DNA of 12,297 bases from Gammaproteobacteria bacterium (GTDB lineage Bacteria; Pseudomonadota; Gammaproteobacteria; Immundisolibacterales; Immundisolibacteraceae), in NCBI GenBank assembly GCA_003526065.1, contig DQBD01000041.1, forward strand, positions 7,615-19,911, given 5' to 3'. Positions 7,536 through 12,297 of this stretch are shown in pieces. The number at the start of each line of letters is the position of its first letter. The stretch's first letter is position 1. Position numbers and translations under genes: made by a program. The notes under the pieces are model-generated. The model saw only the letters and a program-made list of their open reading frames with translations, was not told the DNA's origin and searched no databases.

Positions 7536-8378
7536 ATGAGCGAACAGGACTACACCCCGCCGCGCGTCTGGCACTGGGAAAAGAAAGGCGAAGGCCGCTT
7601 CGCCAACATCAACCGCCCGATTGCCGGCCCCACGCACGAGGCCGACCTGCCGGTCGGCAAGCACCCGCACCAGCTGTACTCGCTGGGCACGCCCAACGGC
7701 CAGAAGGTGACCATCCTGTTCGAGGAACTGCTCGCCGCCGGCCATGCCGATGCCGAGTACGACGCCTGGCTCATCAACATTCTGGAAGGCGACCAGTTCT
7801 CCAGCGGCTTCGTGGCCGCGAACCCCAACTCCAAGATCCCGGCCCTGGTGGACCACAGCACCAGCCCACCGACGCGGGTGTTCGAGTCCGGCGCCATCCT
7901 CGTGCACCTGGCCGAGAAATTCGGCGCCTTCCTGCCGACCGCCGGCGCGGCGCGGGCCGAGTGCCTGTCGTGGCTGTTCTGGCAAATGGGCTCGGCACCG
8001 TTCCTGGGCGGCGGCTTCGGTCATTTCTACGCCTACGCGCCGACCAAGCAGGAATACCCCATCAACCGCTTCACCATGGAAGCCAAGCGCCAGCTCGACG
8101 TGCTGAACCGCAACCTGGCCGAGCGGCGCTTCATGACCGGCGACGAGTACACCATCGCCGACATGGCCATCTGGCCCTGGTACGGCGGCGTGGTCATCAA
8201 CAACCTGTACGACGCCGCCGAATTCCTGCAGGTGGACAGCTACACGCACGTCGTGCGCTGGGCCAACGAAATCGCGGCGCGCCCCGCCGTGCAGCGCGGC
8301 CGCCGCGTGAACCGCATCATGGGCCCGGAAGACGAGCAGATGCGCGAGCGGCACGGTCCCGAGGACTTCGAGCGGTAG
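7536..8378 (+). CDS. yghU: Glutathione-dependent disulfide-bond oxidoreductase YghU
   Basis: A 280-residue cytosolic glutathione S-transferase-fold protein nearly colinear with E. coli YghU, which shows glutathione-dependent disulfide-bond reductase activity. Shared signatures include an N-terminal arm with FANINRPIAGPTHE (22-35), LPVGKHPHQLYSLGTPNGQKVT (38-59, active-site loop with T52/N54), SSGFVAANPNSKIPALVDH (89-107, with cis-Pro P102), R-V-F-E117-S118-G for the glutathione gamma-glutamate, and in the helical domain APFLGGGFGHFYAYAP (154-169) and EYTIADMAIWPW (204-215). The C-terminal tail NRIMGPEDEQMRERH is also family-typical. The start is secured by GGAGG (7522-7526) 9 nt before the ATG. 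The family is clear; the physiological substrate is not known. A terminator-like hairpin follows 12 nt after the stop. Confidence 0.97.
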   Translation: MSEQDYTPPRVWHWEKKGEGRFANINRPIAGPTHEADLPVGKHPHQLYSLGTPNGQKVTILFEELLAAGHADAEYDAWLINILEGDQFSSGFVAANPNSKIPALVDHSTSPPTRVFESGAILVHLAEKFGAFLPTAGAARAECLSWLFWQMGSAPFLGGGFGHFYAYAPTKQEYPINRFTMEAKRQLDVLNRNLAERRFMTGDEYTIADMAIWPWYGGVVINNLYDAAEFLQVDSYTHVVRWANEIAARPAVQRGRRVNRIMGPEDEQMRERHGPEDFER

Positions 8379-8390
8379 GGAGGGAAGCAA

Positions 8391-8412
8391 CGCGCGTCCG
8401 TGTGGACGTGCG
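8391..8412 (+). terminator. Hairpin after yghU, terminator-like
   Basis: A 9-bp stem with one G-T wobble (8391-8399 with 8404-8412) closes a GTGT tetraloop, starting 12 nt after the yghU stop. No T-run follows, so a canonical intrinsic terminator is not shown; the position favours a 3'-end role. Confidence 0.4.
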
Positions 8413-8554
8413 GATGCACCTCCGATTCGCATAGCGCGGCAGTTGCGTCTCCCGGCATGGGTGGGGCACTGGCTTACGGCCTTTCCCCGCCCCGCTCCCA
8501 GCGTGCCCCGAGACATGCTGGAGCCATCGACCAGACCAAGGGATGCCCAACGCG

Positions 8555-8953
8555 ATGCTGCGTTTTTTGACACCGAGACTGGTGTACGTGAAGGTGTTCG
8601 AGAACCGCTTCATCCTGAAGCTGCTGGAAGACGGACACACGCCAGTGACCGCGGTTTCAACGACGCCGTTCACTACGAAACGGCTGCTGGTCGGGAACTT
8701 CACCGCGGCCGCGTCAACGTTGAAGGAATCGCTACGACAGCTGCTCGCGGGCCGCTGGTTGGCAACGCGCCCGGCCATGCTGATTCACCCGACGGAAAAG
8801 GTCGATGGCGGTCTGTCGCAGGTGAAGGAGCGAATTTTTCTGGAGCTTGGCACAAGCTCGGGTGCCTGCAAGGTGCACGTGTGGCAGGGTCACGAACTCA
8901 CAGACACCGAGGCGCGCGAGCATGCGGCCGGAAGCGCGCGGACAACACCGTAG
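8555..8953 (+). CDS. Short MreB-like (actin-fold fragment) protein
   Basis: A 132-residue protein that reads like part of the MreB N-terminal half. Residues 9-18 (LVYVKVFENR) take the place of the first strand after the nucleotide loop. LVGNFTAAASTLKESLRQLL (45-64) parallels MreB IADF-x2-TEKML-x-HFI. PAMLIHPTEKVDGGLSQVKE (73-92) parallels the RVLVCVP...ERRAI region, and LELGTSSGACKVHVWQGHEL parallels [20 protein letters not shown]. The MreB DLGTANT phosphate loop and the entire second half are missing, so ATP binding is unlikely. I prefer the ATG at 8555, with AAGGG (8538-8542) 12 nt before it; the in-frame ATG at 8543 touches that SD. Third-position GC bias is coding-like, and one sampled line is 55% G+C, below the core. 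The similarity is recalled from motif patterns, not computed. Role unknown; a stand-alone regulator of cell-wall synthesis is a guess. Confidence 0.6.
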   Translation: MLRFLTPRLVYVKVFENRFILKLLEDGHTPVTAVSTTPFTTKRLLVGNFTAAASTLKESLRQLLAGRWLATRPAMLIHPTEKVDGGLSQVKERIFLELGTSSGACKVHVWQGHELTDTEAREHAAGSARTTP

Positions 8954-9296
8954 AAAGCGCCCCGTAAAGCGGCAACTACGGAGTGCGTGGACCGTGGCCC
9001 GCGAGGGCGACCGGTCCGGCGCCCCGCCCCACCGGTCGATTTCGGTCGCAGTCATTCGTATGGGCGGTTCAATGCATTTGAGTGGCGGGCGGTCAGGCGA
9101 CCATTGCCCGATTCGCTCGACCTTCGAGGCACCCGTATTCCGCATCAACAGAGCAAACGGCTGGCTAGGTGGGCAAAAGCCGCATACTGTCTTCACCGCA
9201 CCAACTGCCAAACCCAGCCTGCGTTGACGCTAACAAAGGGTCCGAAGGAATCTTCTTTTTCAGCAATCGCCCGCCCCTGAGCATCGAGCACTTGTC
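8954..9296. other. 343-nt gap without a convincing gene; inverted repeats
   Basis: Several short frames are open here on both strands, but none has both an SD and protein-like composition. The clearest structure is an 8-bp inverted repeat, CGACCGGT (9008-9015) with ACCGGTCG (9031-9038). An alternative partner CGGTCGC lies at 9043-9049 for GCGACCG (9007-9013). Toward 9200-9296 the GC content falls, and the stretch ends at the ATG of the HEPN-like gene. The HEPN promoter should lie here; TTGACG at 9224-9229 is a possible -35, but no acceptable -10 follows it. Confidence 0.4.
9007..9049. repeat. Inverted repeat with alternative pairing
   Basis: CGACCGGT (9008-9015) pairs perfectly with ACCGGTCG (9031-9038) over a 15-nt GC-only loop. 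The same left arm, extended as GCGACCG (9007-9013), also pairs with CGGTCGC (9043-9049). It does not sit right after a gene end and no T-tract follows. It could be a protein-binding site or a small repeat element; not identified. Confidence 0.35.
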
Positions 9297-9896
9297 ATGA
9301 TCGATAGAAACCAGATGTTCGAACTCATGCTAAGGCAAAACATTAGCTGTATTGCCCTTTATCACAATCACATCAACTCGGGACTAAAGAAAGCCCTGGA
9401 AGAGATCGAGCATGACACAAGTTTGAGTCGCGACGACAAAACTTACTTGAAAAACGAATACGAAGTAAATTTCCCTGACAAACTGCGAGAAACCTCGTTC
9501 TTGCTGATGTTTGGCCACTTGGAAGAGATGCTTTATTTGCTCTGGCGAGACAAAAACCCCAACTCCGTTGCCTTAGACAGAGGACATGGTTTTTCAAAGT
9601 ATAAGTCATACATTAAAGCCACTCTGGGCTCGTTGAACAATCCAAATTACTTACACCTGGCCGAAGCACAACACGTTAGGAACGCCATTATTCACATAGC
9701 CGGCCGCGTGACACTTTCAAGAGAGAGCGAAAAGTTGAGAAGCCTGGCCAGAAAATCCACGTATTACTCAATAAAAATGGACCGCATAAAAGTCAGCATC
9801 GAAGGGCTTTACGAGTTACAAAGATCCATAAGCCAGCTAACCAGAACGCTGCTAAAAAAATCAACCCACCCAATCACGACGAGCCCGACTAACTAA
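9297..9896 (+). CDS. HEPN-like protein with R-N-x3-H motif, likely acquired
   Basis: A 199-residue, largely helical, charged cytosolic protein. Residues 125-133 (QHVRNAIIH) carry R128-N129-x3-H133, the catalytic Rx4H motif of HEPN ribonucleases. It is preceded by a helix with a conserved-looking acid pair (L75-E76-E77-M-L-Y-L-L-W), as HEPN domains usually show in their first helices. HEPN proteins often act as RNA-cutting toxins in toxin-antitoxin or abortive-infection systems. No MNT nucleotidyltransferase or other obvious antitoxin is adjacent, so it would act alone or with a distant partner. Base composition is sharply lower than in neighbouring genes: 40% and 38% G+C on two counted lines versus about 75% in the YyaL-type gene. 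AT-ending and rare codons for this genome are common, a strong sign of transfer. The SD is weak (GAGC, 9286-9289). The motif is seen; the toxin role is inference, and a non-catalytic HEPN-fold protein is the alternative. Confidence 0.75.
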   Translation: MIDRNQMFELMLRQNISCIALYHNHINSGLKKALEEIEHDTSLSRDDKTYLKNEYEVNFPDKLRETSFLLMFGHLEEMLYLLWRDKNPNSVALDRGHGFSKYKSYIKATLGSLNNPNYLHLAEAQHVRNAIIHIAGRVTLSRESEKLRSLARKSTYYSIKMDRIKVSIEGLYELQRSISQLTRTLLKKSTHPITTSPTN

Positions 9897-10068
9897 AGCG
9901 TTTGCGAGTCGGTAAACAGGGCCACAGGCCGTCCCCCTAGGGAACCACGTTCACGTGGGTACGCTTCACTTCGCTCTGCCCAGCCAGCAGGTGTGCATGA
10001 ACTACCGCAGGTGGGCAGGCGGTTCAGACATGAATCACACCGCGCGCCCGGCGAGACGTCCAGACCCC
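9897..10068. other. Convergent gap with repeat-like inverted sequences
   Basis: This gap separates the convergent ends of the HEPN-like gene and mgtE. It holds a weak 6-bp hairpin 3 nt after the HEPN stop (9900-9905 with 9912-9917), a CCACG/CGTGG hairpin (9945-9949, 9954-9958), and an ACCGC/GCGGT pair (10004-10008, 10019-10023). On the minus strand a GGGCAGAGCGAAGTGAAGCG stretch (about 9963-9982) resembles the AGCGAAGCGAA-type dispersed intergenic repeats of proteobacteria. None has a T-tract, so terminator function is only suggested by position. Confidence 0.35.
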
Positions 10069-11250
10069 TCAAAGCACCAGCGCCGTGGCCAGAAACAGCA
10101 TCAGCCCCATGCCGATGACGTCGGTGAAGGTGGTCAGGAAGATGCTGCTGGCGGTGGCCGGGTCGGCGCCGAAGCGCTGAAGCGTGAGCGGCACCAGCAC
10201 GCCGAAGATGCCGCTGCCGACGCACGAGCCGATCATCGCCAGCACGATGACCACACCCAGCATGGCCGGGTTGACCGAGTCGGTGGCGACGGCATAGCCG
10301 AGCATGGCCAGACCGGCCAGCACACCGACCACGGCGCCGTTCAGCGCGCCGAGGACGATCTCCTTGCGCAGCAGCGCGCGCACCGGGTAGTCGCGCAGCT
10401 TGCCCAGCGTGATGCCGCGCAGGGTGATGGCCATGGCCTGGCAACCGGTGTTGCCGCTCTGGCCGGCCAGCACGGGCAGAAAGGCGGCCAGCGCCACCAC
10501 GCGGCTGATGGTGTCCTCGAACAGCCCCACCACCAGGGCGGCGGCAAACGCCGTCACCAGGTTGATGAGCAGCCACGGGTGGCGCATGCGGAAGGCCGCC
10601 AGGATGGGCGTGTTGATCTGCTCGTCGCGGCTGACGCCGTACTGCGTGCCGGCCTGGGCACTGAGTTCCTCGGCGATGCGTTCGTAGATCTTCCAGGCGT
10701 GCACGCGGCCGACCACGTGGTGCGCGTCGTTGACCACCGGGTACACGGCGTAGTGATTCTGTTTGATGGCACCGACGGCCTCGATCAGCGGGGTGTCGAT
10801 GTGAAAGGTCGCCGGTTCGGCGTTCATGATCTCGGCCAGCGAGTTCGAGGGCTTGGCCAGCAGCAGATCGCGCATGTTGACGATGCCGGCCAGGCGTCCG
10901 TCGCGGGTGACGAAGATGTCCGTTATCTCCGTCAGTTCGGCGCTTTTCACCAGAAAGGCCATCGCCTCGGCCACGGTACGGTCGGCCGGCAGCAGCGCGG
11001 AGGTCGGCCCCATCAGTTCGCCGATGGTGCCCTCGGCGCCGGACTGCAACACGGCCCGGGTCGCGGCATCCTCGGGCGCGACCAGTTCCGGCAGGTGCGA
11101 GGCCACGGCGGCGGCGTGATCCCCCTGCAGGCGCTCCAGCACGAACTGGATGTCCTGCGGGGAAAGATCGACCAGTGCCTGGGCGGCATCCAGCGGCGGC
11201 TTGCCGGCGAGTTCCTCGATCAGCGCGGTCAAGCGGGGATCTGGCGACAT
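10069..11250 (-). CDS. mgtE: MgtE-type magnesium transporter, short N-domain
   Basis: MgtE is a gated Mg2+ channel of the inner membrane. The 393 residues follow the family order: an N-domain (about 1-76), two CBS domains (about 80-133 and 138-193) that sense cytosolic Mg2+, a plug-like helix, and five membrane segments from about 225 to the end. Pore signatures are present: L-P-V-L-A-G-Q-S-G-N-T-G-C-Q (258-271) and a late T-T-F-T-D377-V-I-G, matching the pore Asp (D432 in Thermus thermophilus MgtE). The usual length is about 450; the missing part is in the N-domain, which has roughly half its normal helices. The start is well supported by AGGAG (complement of 11257-11261) 6 nt before the ATG, so the shortness is not a wrong start. 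It lies downstream of a CPA1-type antiporter gene on the same strand, separated by a hairpin. Confidence 0.93.
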   Translation of the reverse strand: MSPDPRLTALIEELAGKPPLDAAQALVDLSPQDIQFVLERLQGDHAAAVASHLPELVAPEDAATRAVLQSGAEGTIGELMGPTSALLPADRTVAEAMAFLVKSAELTEITDIFVTRDGRLAGIVNMRDLLLAKPSNSLAEIMNAEPATFHIDTPLIEAVGAIKQNHYAVYPVVNDAHHVVGRVHAWKIYERIAEELSAQAGTQYGVSRDEQINTPILAAFRMRHPWLLINLVTAFAAALVVGLFEDTISRVVALAAFLPVLAGQSGNTGCQAMAITLRGITLGKLRDYPVRALLRKEIVLGALNGAVVGVLAGLAMLGYAVATDSVNPAMLGVVIVLAMIGSCVGSGIFGVLVPLTLQRFGADPATASSIFLTTFTDVIGMGLMLFLATALVL

Positions 11251-11321
11251 GGCGGACTCCTGACTAGGCGCTGCACGCAGCGGGCGAAGGCTGCCCCTCC
11301 CCCGGCCGTGAATCAGCCCTC

Positions 11322-11340
11322 CACGGGAACAGGCCCCGTG
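11322..11340 (-). repeat. Hairpin in the mgtE leader
   Basis: CACGGG (11322-11327) and CCCGTG (11335-11340) form a perfect 6-bp stem over a 7-nt loop, about 70 nt before the mgtE start. It could be part of a short leader structure. It is far too small to be called a Mg2+ riboswitch such as the M-box. Confidence 0.3.
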
Positions 11341-11344
11341 GCGA

Positions 11345-11353
11345 GGTATACCA
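11345..11353 (-). promoter_or_regulatory. mgtE: Possible extended -10 promoter for mgtE
   Basis: On the minus strand TGG-TATACC (11353 down to 11345) fits an extended -10 element (TGn plus four of six -10 bases); no -35 is recognisable. Transcription would start near 11338, giving a leader of about 88 nt. GGTATACC is also a perfect 8-bp palindrome. Confidence 0.2.
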
Positions 11354-11382
11354 TCCCCGCGCCGCCCGGGCGCTGGGGGATG
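11352..11382 (-). terminator. Strong hairpin after the CPA1 antiporter gene
   Basis: Outer arms CATCCCC (11352-11358) and GGGGATG (11376-11382) pair perfectly. Inside them GCGCC (11359-11363) and GGCGC (11369-11373) pair over a GCCCG loop, leaving only a 2-nt bulge: 12 paired bases in all. On the minus strand it begins 4 nt after the antiporter stop. No T-tract follows, so it is terminator-like rather than canonical. It probably separates the antiporter message from mgtE or protects the 3' end. Confidence 0.5.
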
Positions 11383-11386
11383 CCCG

Positions 11387-12297
11387 TCAGGCGCCGGCCG
11401 CTTTGGCCTGCTTCCCGGCCGCTTCGTCGTCCTCAGGCCGCGGCTTGTACAGGCCGATCAACACCCAGTCAGCCGTCGGCCTCGCATCAAAGGCCGGGCC
11501 GGTCACGTACAGGCGACCGGCCGGACTGACCGCGAACAGCAACTGCCCACCGTCGGCGAAACGCTGCTGGTAGGCATCCCAATCGAAGGCCTCGGTCAGG
11601 CGCGTTGCCGAAATCTTGGCGCCCTCCTCCAGCAAACCCAGCAGGGCGGAGTGGCTCACGTTCTCTCCGAACATCGGCCGGCCCTGGATGTGGCTGGCAA
11701 TGCGCTCGCGCTCGGCGCCGTCGGTCTCGCGCCGCGTGCGCAGCACGTACACGTTGCCGGCACCGAACTCGCGCCGGTAGCGCACCGTCGCCAGGGCGTT
11801 CAGCTCCGGATGCCGCGACATGGCAAACAGCCGTCCAATGCCCACCAGGTCCAGCGTGCGGTCGGCCTCCGGGGACACCGGGTTGCCGAAGTAGGCATTC
11901 AGGCCTTCCATTCGGGCGGTGCGAATACCGGTGTAGTCACCATCCGCCAGCAGCGTGCGGAATCCCTGTGTGTTGAGCGCCGCGGCAATGGCCCGGGACA
12001 GCCGGTTTGAGCCAACGATCAGCACGCCCCGGTCCTCCGGGTCGGCGACTCCCAGCCAGCGGGCCGCCGGCCGCGCCGTGGCACTGGCAAAGATGACCGT
12101 ACCCAGAATGACGATGAAGGTCAGCGGCACCAGCATGTCGGCGCCGGCGAAGCCGGCTTCCTGCAGGCGCAGCGCGAACAGGCCGGAGATGGCCGCCGCC
12201 ACGATGCCGCGCGGACCGATCCACGCCAGCATCAGCTTCTCGCGCCAGGTGAACTGCGTGCCGATGCCGGACAGCCAGACCTTGAGCGGCTGGCCAA
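11387..12297 (-). CDS. CPA1-type Na+/H+ antiporter, C-terminal part (cut by edge)
   Basis: The last 302 residues of an inner-membrane antiporter; the reading frame stays open to the right edge (first visible residues GQPLKVWLSGIGTQFTWREK), so the start lies outside the window. The W-I-G-P-R-G-I-V-A-A-A segment is a signature of CPA1 sodium:proton exchangers, and two last membrane segments follow (FALRLQEAGF..., DMLVPLTFIVILGTVIFASA). After about residue 90 comes a cytosolic domain that starts like TrkA-N (GVLIVGSNRLSRAIAAALNTQ), but with G-S-N-R-L-S where GxGxxG is expected. So dinucleotide binding is doubtful. The tail ends in a charged A/K-rich stretch. It would exchange Na+ (or K+) for H+. 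A hairpin lies 4 nt past the stop, and mgtE is next downstream. Family assignment is good; the ion is not known. Confidence 0.88.
   Translation of the reverse strand, partial: GQPLKVWLSGIGTQFTWREKLMLAWIGPRGIVAAAISGLFALRLQEAGFAGADMLVPLTFIVILGTVIFASATARPAARWLGVADPEDRGVLIVGSNRLSRAIAAALNTQGFRTLLADGDYTGIRTARMEGLNAYFGNPVSPEADRTLDLVGIGRLFAMSRHPELNALATVRYRREFGAGNVYVLRTRRETDGAERERIASHIQGRPMFGENVSHSALLGLLEEGAKISATRLTEAFDWDAYQQRFADGGQLLFAVSPAGRLYVTGPAFDARPTADWVLIGLYKPRPEDDEAAGKQAKAAGA

Noticed and set aside
8443..8967. Plus-strand open frame of 174 codons overlapping the MreB-like gene
   Set aside because: No SD and random-looking composition; the overlapping frame at 8555-8953 has an SD and protein-like motifs.
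9244..9260. GAAG/CTTC hairpin followed by five T
   Set aside because: The stem has only 4 bp, too short for an intrinsic terminator, and no gene ends just before it.
8732..9280. Several short open frames on both strands (8732-9211 minus, 8847-9227 plus, 8987-9280 plus)
   Set aside because: They overlap each other, lack SD sites and recognisable motifs, and have R/P/S-rich random composition.
9063..10026. Two 9-mers (AGGTGGGCA and GGCGGTTCA) found on both sides of the HEPN-like gene, considered as target-site duplications
   Set aside because: They differ in spacing on the two sides, and matches of this length are expected by chance in regions of this size.
9893..10576. Minus-strand open frame of 227 codons overlapping the mgtE end
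   Set aside because: Out-of-frame reading of the mgtE C-terminus plus the repeat-like gap.
11251..11386. Mg2+ riboswitch (M-box) before mgtE
   Set aside because: The leader is short and shows only one small hairpin; no M-box-like set of helices is visible.

Overview
The window is high-GC bacterial DNA (one sampled line of the coding core is about 75% G+C). It most likely comes from a gammaproteobacterium or a close proteobacterial relative. The basis is the very close YghU match, Lgt, a Kef-type antiporter and Shine-Dalgarno (SD) sites of the GGAG/AGGAG type. No rRNA, tRNA, insertion sequence, integrase or CRISPR array is visible.

Left part (1-2594). The left edge holds the start of a secreted protein on the minus strand (1-115). 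Across a 246-nt divergent regulatory region with a 15-bp direct repeat lies a plus-strand pair: a cupin protein with a three-His metal site, and an NAD(P)-dependent aldehyde dehydrogenase. The 97-nt gap between them carries two overlapping, mutually exclusive hairpins.

Middle (2591-8378). On the minus strand lgt (prolipoprotein diacylglyceryl transferase) is followed by a Kef/CPA2 cation:proton antiporter with an RCK domain; stop and start overlap as TGATG. The antiporter meets the aldehyde dehydrogenase tail to tail on a shared CTAG. Divergent from lgt is a full-length YyaL/SPATA20-type thioredoxin-fold protein, then yghU, a glutathione-dependent disulfide-bond oxidoreductase. Both plus-strand genes point to thiol chemistry, and Kef-type systems are classically controlled by glutathione adducts. 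The neighbourhood therefore suggests electrophile/redox stress, but this is inference from gene order.

Accessory part (8379-10068). This stretch is less GC-rich and poorly conserved in look. It holds a short orphan protein resembling an N-terminal piece of the MreB actin fold, 343 nt of unexplained sequence with inverted repeats, and a markedly AT-richer gene (two sampled lines at 40% and 38% G+C) with the R-N-x3-H motif of HEPN ribonuclease-like proteins. The HEPN gene is the best candidate for a horizontally acquired, possibly defensive function. A 172-nt repeat-like gap follows.

Right part (10069-12297). On the minus strand are a compact MgtE-type Mg2+ channel with a shortened N-domain and, upstream of it, the C-terminal part of a CPA1-type Na+/H+ antiporter with a degenerate RCK-like tail, cut by the window edge. 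A strong hairpin separates them. I see no complete new multi-gene system; the most open questions are the HEPN gene, the short MreB-like protein and the cupin/aldehyde dehydrogenase pair.
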